64,000 nucleotides of DNA from Acanthaster planci (lineage: Eukaryota; Echinodermata; Asteroidea; Valvatida; Acanthasteridae): NCBI RefSeq assembly GCF_001949145.1, contig NW_019091364.1:567913-631912 (forward strand), written 5' to 3'. Below are positions 35,323-46,457 of this stretch, in pieces. The translations under genes and the position numbers were made by a program. The notes beneath the pieces are model-generated. The model was not told the origin of the DNA and did not search any database. It saw only the letters and a list, made by a program, of their open reading frames with translations. Each line of letters starts with the position of its first letter. The first letter of the stretch is position 1.

Positions 35323-36127
35323 TCACATGTTGTTTCAATCAAGTCTTCATGGGTCAAGGAATCATGGAAAATGTAGGCCCCCTAGTTGGGGTAACTTGGA
35401 CTCTACGAATCATCATTTTAAACAATTGGACATGGTTGGGTGGTGGTCGACATGGTAGAGTAGCCTACCTTCCTTAGGTTCCATCCCATTACTTCATTTC
35501 ACCCAAATACATGTACCTATAGCTCTTTTATACACCTGAGACAAAATCCTCAAAATTATCTACTGAACAGTCCCGAAACTGTCTAATGTGCCCACTTTGG
35601 GATTCAGTGGGAATCAAAGATTACGGCGAAGGTGGTATGGTTTATTCACATGCAGAAATGTTAGTCAGCTGAGTTCAAATTCACCATCTTCGTCATATTA
35701 GGGGCCTGGTACAATTCAAAGTGTATTTCAATATCCAAGAGAGGAAGTTACAATGCACCGGGCCAGGGGACCATTCACAAAAAGTGTGCATTGTCTGCAC
35801 ATGCATGCTAACAACTGTTTCCTGATGGACACAGTGTTTGATAGTTATGACCACATTGAGTTGTACACTGGACGTTGCACTGCTCAGGAAACAGCCGTTG
35901 GCAAGTGCGTTTAGAAACTGAATGTTTTTGTGAATGGTTTGCTAGGCTGGCGCGTCGTTTCTGGTATGTTAACATACAGTTTAAATTGTAACATGAAGAA
36001 AATGGCGACTTCAAGCTCAGTCCAGGAGTGTTCCTGATTTCATTGTAAAATTTTGTTTTAATCCCGTACATGTCATTTTCTTTTCTTGATTTTCCAAGGT
36101 TGTCAGTGATAGAAGAGGTTGGTAAGG

Positions 36128-37039
36128 ATGAATCTGACTAGCTTTATCTCCATGATCCTTGGTCTGACGGCTGGAGTATTAACTGCCATCATCTTCAGCA
36201 AGTTTCAAGCCATCAGCAGAGACAAGGAGACTGTTGTGCCAAAACGCCCGGCAAGGCCCACATTGACGGGATCGCAATGTGTCTATTTCAGGTTCCCAAA
36301 AGAAGCAAATGAAATCTCAAAGCAGAAGACACCGGCTGGGCTATCGGCTGAAGCAGTGAACTTTGACTCCCGGCGGGATCTTTTTGACCCGAGATTGAAT
36401 AGTACGTTTTTGTACAACAAAGTCAAGATCCTTTGCTTTGTACTTCTACAGAAGGGCCACATTGGTAACTATGGCAAATCAGCCAAAGCCACTTGGACAA
36501 AACATTGCAATAAGGTGGTTTTTCTTAGCAGTGTACAAAACGGCGATATCGGAACAATTGATATTAAATTACCAGGGGGCAAATCTGATTGGCCAAGATC
36601 CAAGCTAGGGCTGCGTTATGTATATGACCACTTCCTGGACAGTGAGTTTGATTGGTTCCTTAAGACGGGACACGACTCATTTCCTGTCCTCGAAAACCTG
36701 CGCTATCTGCTGCTCATGCACCAAGCCAACATCCCAAACTACATCGGTCATGTGTTCAGTGGACCCAAATCAGGCGGCTCAGTCTTTGCCCTGAGCAAGC
36801 AAGCCTTAGCATTGATCGGTCCAACTCTGCAAGACTACGTGCCCGCTTTTGGAGGTGTAGCTGATGATTTAGAGATGGAGGCATGTCTCAAAGCCGCAGG
36901 GGCCACTTCCGATTACCAAGGAATGGACCTCGATGGTGTTCAGAGGTTCCGTATGATAGTTCCTGATCACAAGTTGCCAATGAATACAAAGGGTTACACA
37001 GCCTGGTATTGGCAGTACATCCGACACCCTGAGAAGGAG
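36128..37039 (+). CDS. COSMC-like (C1GALT1C1-like) DxD-less paralog of core-1 galactosyltransferase; C-terminal exon not found
   Basis: A single 304-codon exon ends at a phase-0 donor (GAG|GTAAGT at 37040). A type II signal anchor lies at about residues 5-23, followed by a luminal GT31-like domain. The segment AKATWTKHCNKVVFLSS matches the TWTKHC signature of the vertebrate chaperone COSMC rather than the TWSRRCNK of the two downstream copies. The catalytic KADDDTY of the neighbours is replaced by KTGHDSF, and GGAGY by GGSVF, so metal/UDP-Gal binding is probably lost. CLKAAGA parallels COSMC CLKYAGV. COSMC is an ER chaperone that folds C1GALT1; the same role here is inferred from these losses and from its position next to two active-looking copies. 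If unspliced it would add 32 unrelated residues and stop at 37135. The upstream in-frame TTG at 36119 is not used as the start. Confidence 0.75.
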
Positions 37040-39734
37040 GTAAGTTTAATTTTACGCATCGTTACCTGTCAGACAATCAGCATAGGATGTACTGCTGGGG
37101 TTAAACAAGAAAACAAAGGGATATCTGTATATTAAATTATTATAAATCAAACAATTCACCTCAACTCTTTTCAGTGACTTTCTTTAAATATTTAATTCCT
37201 TGTTGAACAAGCTTTTTCTTTAATAGGTTGCATTTGTGGCCTCTGGTTCTTGTGTTGTGAGACATGGAGAACAAGTCTTCAGACCTGGATATCGTCTCTA
37301 GAGATCATTTAGTGTCTTGAACATTTCCGTCAAGTCACCGCTCATTCCCCTGACCACCAAGTGGTACAGATGTAGCCCATCCAATCGTTCATCATAGACT
37401 AGTATCAGAGGATTTGGACTAACTCTGTTTAATACCCTCATTGAATCTTCTCAAGTTCATACCCTTAGTCAGGTATAAATTTCTTCCCATGCTCACACTC
37501 AGTCAATTTTATCCAATAATAAATGTTGCCCTTCCGAGCTCCCTGCACACAAACATGACTCCCTGCCTTCAATTTGACATCCACTCTCCTTAGTAATGAT
37601 TGATTCTGTCCCTTTCCAACTCACCCACACCAATTCACCCCTTGTCCAATTCACCCCTGGCCATCTGTTGTGGTGATTTTTTTTGTACAAATTATAGGTT
37701 TTATAGATTCCCAAATCATAATTGTTCTTATCAGAATAACGCTCACTTCTGTCTAGAACTACTCATTACTTTAATTCAGAACTGTGATCATAATCTCAAA
37801 CTTTTGACTGCATTTTAAATGGATTTTTCGGTGCCCGGCTCTAATGGTCAATCTGTGCTGTTGCACAGCCTTGTGACATGATCCGTTAATATTTCTGCCA
37901 TCGAACCAGAAGATCACCCAAAGTTTGAGAAAGGAGAAGTGAAGTTCCAGATTGTCCACAGGACTGACCGATGGCATGGGGTGATTGTGCAGTCGTGCAG
38001 ATAGACTGATTGCATCCAACCTGATTATTCTATAGTTTATCAGAGCACTATAAAGTGTTGTGACATGTTCACATCTCCAGAACAGTTGACAAAGATAGGA
38101 AACTTTGATAAACATTGATGTGTACATGTATGCCTGGTGTTATGCCATACTGTTTACTTGCACTGTGTACCGTGACTTGCATACTCATGCCTAGGTGTAG
38201 GCTGCATTCATTTGCACAGTACTAATGCCAGTGAATACATACATTTAACAATAAAGACGATATTCTCCCAAGAGGTTAGCTAGCCTGTTAGCCCACCAAG
38301 TATTGCTTGTCTCCTACCATGTTTCATAACTCACCCCCAAGGTTTACAATCTGTTTAGAATTTTGGTTGGAAAATTTACATTATGGAATCTATGACCGTA
38401 CACAACATCATTTTGATGAAACACTGTCTCCGAACATTCACGTCATGCCTGAAACTGCTTCCAGATTTGATGGAAAAAAGCCCCAAAATGCACCAGGCCT
38501 GAAAAGGGAAGGAGAGGGTAGGTAGTTTGTCATGAACCCTATGCCAATCGTTTAAGGCTTGACCCTTGCTCATATCAGTTATTTTTAACTGTCTTACCAA
38601 GTTTCAAATTTTGAACTCAGAGAATCCTGCAAGGTGTAGAGGATATGGCAAGACAGATATTCACACCCTGTACAGTGTACTTGTTAACTCTGAACACTGA
38701 CTGTACATGTTTGAGCTGTTGATAGTGTGTGTATTAGCCTCATGGGTGATTTTGCATTGTGACAGGCATTGTAGGAAGGAAAAAGGGGCAATGTTTGCCC
38801 CTTTCTACCATTTTGCTAAATCACCCGAATGGTATCAGTGCTAAGACTTCCTGCATGTGAATATACCCACAACACCTGTGCGTGTACATTGACTGACACG
38901 TCCTTTGTGTCACGAAAACAACCACACATATTTTGCTGCATCATTTTATCCTCTGAAACTGACTTTCACTCAAAAACGCCCTCTAACAACATTATTTTTG
39001 GCCTGGAATCTCTGACTGTATTAATGTGCAGTTACAAAGCTGCTGTTATAACATGGGAATCAAACAGCTTTGTTGTACATGTACAGTGCATGCACATGTA
39101 CATGCACATGTACATGTGTGTAGTTGTTTATATGCTTCCATTACTGTCGTATTCATGTTCAGTTCTCCACGTGGAAAATTCACTATTTGTTTTATGGGTT
39201 CTGTGGTCAATCAACCTTCAGACTTTGTTATTCACAGGTGTTTGCATAATTTTTTTTTCTTTTTCTTCGATTTTTGGAAAATAAGAAGTATTGAATTTAG
39301 CTTTGACATACCAGGATTTGGCCTTGCATTGCTCATATGTATTTTTTTTTCTTTTTTAATGAAAAGATGAAAATTCTGCCAGTCCATATTCAGTTTTTGC
39401 ATTTTTTGGAACATAGTTTAACCTTCTATGGCCGTTCGCATTCTTCTGTTCATCTTCTTATTTTCCTGGTTCAAAGCTCAGTTTGCCTCAAGGATAAAAG
39501 TTGTTGAAACTGTTAAAAAAGACCAAATTGTTTTTATAAAATTGATGATTTACAAGCAGGAAAATTTTATTTAGAGAGTTTGTTATCACCGTGTGTCATC
39601 ACAGACTGACAGTGATCGTAATTGACGCCGGCAGATCGGATATTACGTAACATGTCATCAAAAGTACCCGTAACCCTTTAAACTTGCAAGGTGGAGTAGA
39701 GAAGTATTCAACCTGTGAACAAACAGACTTCAAG
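37040..39734 (+). other. Spacer after the COSMC-like exon
   Basis: Expected to hold that gene's C-terminal exon, but none with the CCSD block is evident. AATAAA at 37518 could end a read-through transcript. An open frame at 38307-38525 ends near a donor-like GGTAGG but has no recognisable family and the wrong phase. Confidence 0.4.
39074..39120. repeat. ACATGTAC microsatellite
   Basis: Alternating TACATG and GCACATG steps for about 47 bp; the densest tract of a motif scattered across the window. Confidence 0.7.
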
Positions 39735-42700
39735 ATGGCCGCAAGTTCGGGCGGAAACGGGGCTTTCAGTCCAACTCGGTCGATTCTACTCTCGTTTTGC
39801 TCGGCTTTTTGCTTCGGACTGTGCTTGATGTATGTCGTCGTCCTTCGCGTTGACTTTGGGCGAAACCTTGGGGAGCTGGACAGTCTGGGAAAGCGGATTT
39901 TTGCACTGCAAGATCCCCACGGACACATTGATATCGTGGACGATAGTAACCGCGTGTCTCAACATGAACTGCAAGCGTTCAAGGGTCACACGCACTCTAG
40001 ACAGTTCGGTAGGTTCGCAATCAGAGTACATGCATACATGTATGTACATTATTGTCATGATCATTGTATCAATTTGTGAGTATGTGCAGCGCATAGTGCT
40101 GCTCTATATCGATCGTGCAGCTGTCTACCTCTACATATTGCGCATGAATAGTACAAGTAATCATGATCATGGTATGGGGTGGCTAGTTTTACGCAAGTCA
40201 TGCTAGTATTGATTCGAAAATCAACCATGTCTAATTTACTGTTAGAGTGTTTAGTGTTACCATTGAGCAAGGAACAGAACCTTAAATATATTAAACATGG
40301 AAATGTAGGCTTAGTCATAGTCTATGGCCCCACACTATGTCTGCACAAAAAGTAGCTTATTTTGACCAAATCAATTAAACGGCATGAATGGAAACCATTC
40401 CAACTCCTACTTGGCATGTTTGTTCACATCCTCAAGCATCTTAATAATTTTTTCTCAAAATTAGGACTTCACATCTGCACGTGTTGCCTTCCGTTGAAAT
40501 TAGTCCATGATTTAATTTTTGGACCCAATAACCAACTTGGAAGTTGGAGTGCAGACCTGCGTACGGTGTTTGGACTCTACTCCTGTGTTACTTCCATGAC
40601 TTCCAGAACTGAAAGATTTTTAAATTCTACATGTACTACGTGTACCTCGTGTACCTTACCAGTAGCTATGTGTCATGTGTAGGCCTATGCACAACTTATA
40701 CATGTACATGTAGGGCCTACATGTACCTACATGACCTACTTTAGCAAAGTTCAGCTAGAGTGTGCCAACTCATTCTGCCATCACGAATATTTGCACAACA
40801 AGATTTCATACATCCTTTCCCGATGTCTGTTGGGAGGTTTAGTCAAAGAGTGAAATTCACAAGTACAGTCAACTCTGTCATACGAGTTCAGATAAGACGA
40901 GACTCCGGTTTAGACGACCGTATTTTGCCAGTCCTGACTGAACTGTGTTTATTCCTCTCATACTGCCTGAACACGAGCGACTGCTGCCAAAAGTGCTACA
41001 ATATTTAGGACAGTGATGAACAGAAGAAATCTTTAATTTGAACTTTGATTCCCCCGCCCCCAAAAGTTCCCTAAGACTAAAGTGCCCCCAGGAAATTAAT
41101 AAAAATTGTGTTCCATAACCAAACACCTGGCCCGAAAAAAATGGCCACCCCATCAAAGAATTGTTGCCTGTTCCCCGCTCTAACATGAAAATATCACCCC
41201 TTCCGATTTTGAAATTTCTATAAATTCGCAATTTAAGAAAATCATGACTAAACCGTGGTTTTCAGTCCAAAAAGGTTTAAAAAAACAACATCCATAAGTT
41301 TTGAAGAAAAAAGTACATCCCTCACTAACAATTTTTCACCAAAGCCACATGCCTTTCCCAAGTAAAATCTGATATTTGCCCTCTACTGTCCACACCACCA
41401 AAAGCTGGTTTCCTCCCAGCTTCATGTGCAATAAGCGCAGCTCTGGTGTTGGTTATCAACTAAAATGTCAGTCTACTTACATGTACGTTACGTGTGTGCA
41501 TGTGGATCTCATCACGGCATGCTGGGCCAGGGATGTGTGTTACGGTATCGCTGCAAATTGACATGACTGGTGGAAATTCCACTTCCGGCGTTCTTACATT
41601 GTGTAATTATACTTTATTACAAGTTTCTTTATTCATTGAAATGTACATATACGTCTCACTTTCATGAACAAATTTTTAAAATCAAATTCACATAGCAAAA
41701 CCTATGTGCCTTTAAACAAAAATTTATACATACATCGTACTTGTATACATATACATGTACACTTTACCTAAGGTCGATTGGTGATACATACATGTATGTT
41801 AAACAGGACGGCAGCTTTCGCATAAGACGAGGTCTGGATAATCGTAACCAATCGCAACGCGGCTCCTATCGTTACCCTGTTGTTTTCGTTTCAAAGCCGT
41901 GCTATGAGCGGCCTTCTCACAACTACATTTACATGTACATGTGTACCAATGACTAATCATAGCATAGGTATGAAATCTTGTTGCACAAATATTTGTGATG
42001 GCAAAGTAAATTGGTGTAATCAAAATACACGCACCTGTAGCTTAAACTTTGCAATGGCAAGTTGTACATGGCTGTCTGTGAAGTGTTATTCAAACCTTAC
42101 AGTTCTGAATGTACATTGTACTCCAGTTTGGAGCCATAGACTCAGGCTAGTTAAAGGTGAAAGCATGTTAGGTCAATGTATATGTACCTGTGCATAGTTT
42201 TGCATTTACTTTAACATAATAGAATAATTTTCATATTTTATATAAGTCAATGCTAAAATGAATAAATATTTTATTTTCTTTCCACAGGTCAGGATGTTTT
42301 AGCAGATACTCTTTACAAGCAAGTCAGAATCTTGTGTTGGATCCTCACGTCACCTCAAAACCTCCAGAAAAAGACAATTCACGTACAGGCCACTTGGTCT
42401 CGCAGGTGTAACAAAGTCATCTTCATTAGTTCCCAGGATGACCCGGCATTCCCAACTGTCAAAGTCGAGGCCCCTGAAGGTCGGCAGTTCCTATGGCGGA
42501 AAACACGTGGTGCATTCAAATATGTTTATGACCATCACTTGAATGATGCTGACTGGTTTCTCAAAGCAGACGATGATACTTATGTCGTGCTAGAAAATTT
42601 AAGATATTTACTAGCAGACAAGAATCCAAATGATCCAGTATTTTACGGCCGCAAATTTAAACCCTACGTCAAGCAAGGCTACATGAGTGGTGGCGCTGGA

Positions 42701-42970
42701 TATGTACTCAGTAAAGCAGCTCTGAAATTGGCTGTTGAAAAAGCCTTTCCAAATCCAGATCTCTGTCGCAGCGATGCGAGAGCAGCCGGCGCTGCAGAAG
42801 ATGTTGAAATGGGCAAGTGCCTGTCTCGTGTGGGCGTGGCTGCTGGCGACTCAAGGGACAGCCAGGGGCGGGAACGTTTTCATCCTTTCGTGCCCGAGCA
42901 TCATTTGATCAAGGGAATTGTGCCTGCCAAGTTCTGGTACTGGAATTACGTGTTCTATCCAGCCCAAGCG
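39735..42970 (+). CDS. C1GALT1: Core-1 beta-1,3-galactosyltransferase (T-synthase), copy A; terminal exon not found locally
   Basis: Exon 1 is 39735-40008 (ATG in good context, CAAGATGGCC) and exon 2 is 42288-42970; they join in phase 1. The GT31 enzyme transfers galactose from UDP-Gal to GalNAc-Ser/Thr in the Golgi, making core 1 (T antigen). Seen: a signal anchor in exon 1 (SILLSFCSAFCFGLCLMYVV), then in exon 2 ATWSRRCNKVIFISS, the DxD site KADDDTYVVLENLRY, YMSGGAGYVLSK, EDVEMGKCL and FHPFVPEHHLIKG, all family hallmarks. Exon 2 ends at a phase-0 donor (GCG|GTAACC), where human C1GALT1 continues with the GPGCCSD segment. I could not find an equivalent exon before copy B begins; reading through gives 29 unrelated residues and a stop at 43055-43057. 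It may use copy B's last exon at 46090 or be truncated. Confidence 0.85.
40009..42287 (+). other. Intron 1 of C1GALT1 copy A
   Basis: No exon or structured element recognised; several TACATGTA words near 40700 and 41750-41940. Confidence 0.5.
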
Positions 42971-44695
42971 GTAACCACAAGATTTCTGTTTCAGACTTCA
43001 ATCAATGTAGATGTGTGGGCATTAATGTATGCATTTCTGCGGCAGCAAATGGAGTAAAGGGAGCCAGTCACATCAGTGTTTCCCAAATGGTTATAAATAC
43101 CTGTCAGGGTTTTTTACTCTCAAACATGTTACGAATGTAAATGTAGCAATTCAGGTTGGACTTTGAATGAAGAGTAGAGAAGGTTTTCTATTTCTGTATG
43201 TTCAAGTATTATTCACTTTTGCAATTACAATGGATGAAACAAAATTCAGCCGTCAATTTTGACACACAAAAAGGGACCTTGAGTTTTGTTTTTTGAAACA
43301 GAAATCACTCTGTGGCTTCAGTGTCATACTTTAATTAATTGACTCCAGTCTGATACACACAAAGAACTGGGTGTGGAATGTTCAAGGCTTGGTAGAAATG
43401 TCAAACCGTGAGAGAGACATTGCTGACGTGGGAGTAGTATTACATTTTTACTACATGCTGTGTCATACAAAAACCATTATACCAGCAGTAATCACCTTGA
43501 CCTGTTAGATTTATTCTTAGCTAGGAGTTGATTGTTACAGACAGCCGAACAGGGTCAGCTACTCAGTCAACCGTACATTTTTTTTTTTTGATTGCCTGGT
43601 TGGTTGGTTGGCTGCTTCTCTACTGAGTAGAATGCATACAGCTATTGATGCTTTTGCTGAGTAACTTGATATTTTGATGTGTTATAAGCTTTGTATGGCA
43701 TTTGGGTTACAAGCCCTAACCCTCTAGGATGAATGTAAAATCATATTAAAATGGGAGGATTTGGGACTGCTACATGTAGGGATAATGGATACACCAAGGC
43801 AGCAGTCTTTTCTAGCAAGAAATGTTGGCTCAGATAAACCAATGGAGAAAGATGGTTTTGATGTTTTGAGCAGTGTGCTGTGTTTGTCTCCAGGAAACTC
43901 TAGCCTATTATTCAGTTTTTTCCTAGTTCCAAGCACTTTTACCCAATTTACCCATAAAGCCATTCACCCATCAAGTTCATGTACAAACACAACTCTCTTG
44001 GGACATTACTATGTAAAACTTGGCACCCAGGCCCACACAGCTTTTTTTTTTTGGCTTTGCAAATCGGGATGTTACCAACAAGTGATTGTTTACGTAGGTG
44101 CTTAACGATTCCTAATCATAAAAGATCAATTCGGAGGTCATCTGGTTTTCTTTACACACATGCTTTGGTAGATCAAAAATTCAATATTTGAATAGAACTC
44201 ACAACAGGTACACACGGCAAAGTCATCTTTGATACTTGGCAACAAACGTGAAAGTGAGTTACAGACGGTGGTGTAGAGAGTTCGTGTACAACGTTAAGAG
44301 AGTACATGTACAGTGTATACGTGTACTCTGTTGTCCATACTTTGTGTGTTTAAAAGAAATCAATATGGGTTTTATACATGCAAGGCCGTAAATATGAAAC
44401 GGCAGTACACATCGGTCTGCTGGAGCCTGTCAGCATTGGACCAAAATACCCAGATGACTGATAACCCAGAGAAATAGGCTTCAGAAAATCAATCATTGAT
44501 GGATGTTGGCAAGTTGAGAACTACATCTACTGTATTCCCTGTCCATGTGACTCCTGGTTCACGCAGCTTTGTCTTTGGTACAACTCTGTTCCTCTTGAAG
44601 GGTGCCGACAAGGGTCTGATTCTGCTAGGATCTGCCAGTTTTTCAATGTCAAACAAGACTGTGTGCCCTTTACACAAAGCTGTATTAAGACCAGT
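42971..44695 (+). other. Spacer between C1GALT1 copies A and B
   Basis: Scanned in all three forward frames for a Cys-Cys terminal exon without success. Contains T and GGTT tracts near 43578-43615. Confidence 0.45.
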
Positions 44696-46371
44696 ATGCC
44701 AAAGCTTCCATATTGCCCTCGTCGGTCACCAAAGCGTGTCCTTCTCAGGAGGCCAACTCACAAAGTTATCCAGTTCTGTACTGCTTTGCTCATCGGAGTT
44801 TTCTTCACACATGTCCTCATCATTCATGACTTGGACCTGACTGGAGGTGTGAGATCTATTCTTAGCAGGACAGGAACAGGTCTGGAATCACAGGATATAA
44901 AAGGACACACCCAAAGCAACGGTGCACCCAACATATCGAAAGGAACATTGCAAGTGTTCAAGTTACAGACTCATGCACAAGAGTACGGTGAGTCGGTAGT
45001 CAGTTGTGGTTTGTGTCTACACTGTAATTGTGATTGTTTTGTTGCTAAACAAGTCTGCTGCAAAAGTTTAGGTAACAAAGTCTCCATATTTTGTCCTGTT
45101 TTTCCACAGGTCAGGATGTCTTAGCAGATGCTCTCTATGAGCAGGTCAGAGTCTTATGCTGGATCCTTACTTCACCTCAGAACCTCTGGAAAAAGACAAT
45201 CCATGCCCGGGCTACCTGGTCTCGCAGATGCAACAAAGTCATCTTCATCAGTTCCCATGACGACCCTACCTTCCCTACAGTCAAAGTGGACACGCCCGAG
45301 GGACGTGACTTCCTTTGGTACAAAACACGGGGTGCCTACCTGTACATTTATCAGAACTACTTGGACGATGCCGATTGGTTCCTTAAAGCTGATGACGACA
45401 CTTACGTTGTCCTGGAGAACCTGCGCTACTTCCTGGCCGACAAGAACCCGAACGAGCCTGTGTACTTTGGCCGTCGATTCAAGCGCTACACGGAACAAGG
45501 ATACATGAGTGGTGGTGCTGGCTACGTTCTCAGTAAACTAGCAGTCGTACTAGTTGTGGAGAAAGGCTTTCCTAACCGAGGCCTGTGCAAAGGGGCTGGA
45601 AACGGTCGTGGCATTGGAGCCCAGGAGGACATCGAAATAGGCCGATGTCTCGAGAATTTAGGCGTGGTCGCTGGCGATACCCGAGACAGCATGGGAAAAG
45701 AAACTTTCCATCCATTCCAGCCTGAAATTCACATTATACCAAACCTTATCAAAAAGTCATTCTGGTTTTGGAAATATGCATACTACACGACAGAGACGGT
45801 AAAATAAACCAGTTACTGAGTACCAATTTTTCTTTCTCTCGTGTTCAAGAGAGTTTGCAGAACTCGCCCTAAGTAGCCTGAAATTTTAGTTTTATTGATT
45901 GCCGTTATGCACTGCAGTCACTGTCAGTTTTGTTTATGCTTGCCTTGTGTGTCAAATTTCTTATTGTCATATTTTAGTTGCCAATCTTCATTGCTCTGAC
46001 ACTGTGACTTTTGCTCCATTGATGTAGCTGAGTTTCTCCCGTCTTATCCTGATTTTGACCTCGAGTTCTTTTCTCACCGTTTGTTTCAGGGCCCTGAGTG
46101 TTGCTCAGATTACTCCATCTCTTTCCATTACATCAGCCCCAACAACATGTATCTCTTGGAGTACATGATCTACCACATGCGACCCTTCGGCGTTGGTCAC
46201 TACACCTGCCCAGCCAACATGGATGCTGTCCTGACCAACATCCAGGCACCAGCCAAAGTCCCAGCCCTCGGACAGAAGGACCAACTGGGCAAGGTAGCAG
46301 GGAATGCCCAGGTCAAAGCAGGGGATACATCAAAGAGTCAGGAGGTACCAGCAGATCAGCTGATGCAGTAG
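44696..46371 (+). CDS. C1GALT1: Core-1 beta-1,3-galactosyltransferase (T-synthase), copy B, complete
   Basis: Exons 44696-44987, 45110-45798 and 46090-46371 join in phase (1, then 0) into 420 codons plus TAG; human C1GALT1 has 363. The N-terminus is a short basic cytoplasmic tail (RRSPKRVLLRRP), a signal anchor (VIQFCTALLIGVFFTHVLII) and a stem. The catalytic domain keeps ATWSRRCNKVIFISS, KADDDTYVVLENLRY, YFGRRFK, YMSGGAGYVLSK and EDIEIGRCL. Exon 3 gives GPECCSDYSISFHYISP and the LEYMIYHMRP segment with the conserved Cys-Cys pair, then a low-complexity tail. Exon 2 starts with the same splice-site neighbourhood as copy A (CCACAG|GTCAGGATGT), showing recent common descent. A poly(A) signal follows at 46452. 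Confidence 0.92.
46090..46371 (+). CDS. C1GALT1: Only recognisable C1GALT1 terminal exon in the cluster
   Basis: This 282-nt exon starts in phase 0 after TTTCAG and carries the family's conserved C-terminal block (GPECCSD, then FHYISPNNMYLLEY). All three genes in the cluster end their preceding coding exon with a phase-0 donor at the homologous position, so this exon could be joined in frame to any of them (37039, 42970 or 45798). Only the junction with 45798 is supported by adjacency. Confidence 0.85.
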   Translation, partial: GPECCSDYSISFHYISPNNMYLLEYMIYHMRPFGVGHYTCPANMDAVLTNIQAPAKVPALGQKDQLGKVAGNAQVKAGDTSKSQEVPADQLMQ

Positions 46372-46451
46372 TAAACAGGTTCTTTGCTGTTTGAATTTGA
46401 TATGACAAGAGGCCTTGAAAACTCTTAACAACGTGTAACGGAATCCCGAAT

Positions 46452-46457
46452 AATAAA
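46452..46457 (+). terminator. Poly(A) signal AATAAA for C1GALT1 copy B
   Basis: A canonical AATAAA lies 80 nt after the TAG of copy B. I saw no canonical AATAAA between copy A exon 2 and copy B exon 1, which fits a shared 3' end but does not prove it. Confidence 0.5.

Larger units (their letters stand above)
33552..36098. other. LRRC46 5' flank and spacer to the C1GALT1 cluster
   Basis: LRRC46 (-) and the glycosyltransferase cluster (+) are divergent here, so both promoters probably lie in this stretch. It also contains a dispersed repeat and the inverted-repeat pair at 34673-35322. A probable acceptor (TTTCCAAG) near 36098 suggests a 5' UTR exon for the COSMC-like gene. Confidence 0.45.

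Noticed and set aside
38041-38120. Frame with KCCDMFTSPEQL as a possible terminal exon of the COSMC-like gene
   Set aside because: The Cys-Cys resemblance is short, the rest does not align, and the following stop comes too early.
38307-38525. Frame FTICLEFWLENLHYGIYD... as a possible terminal exon
   Set aside because: The acceptor phase does not fit the phase-0 donor at 37039 and there is no Cys-Cys pair.
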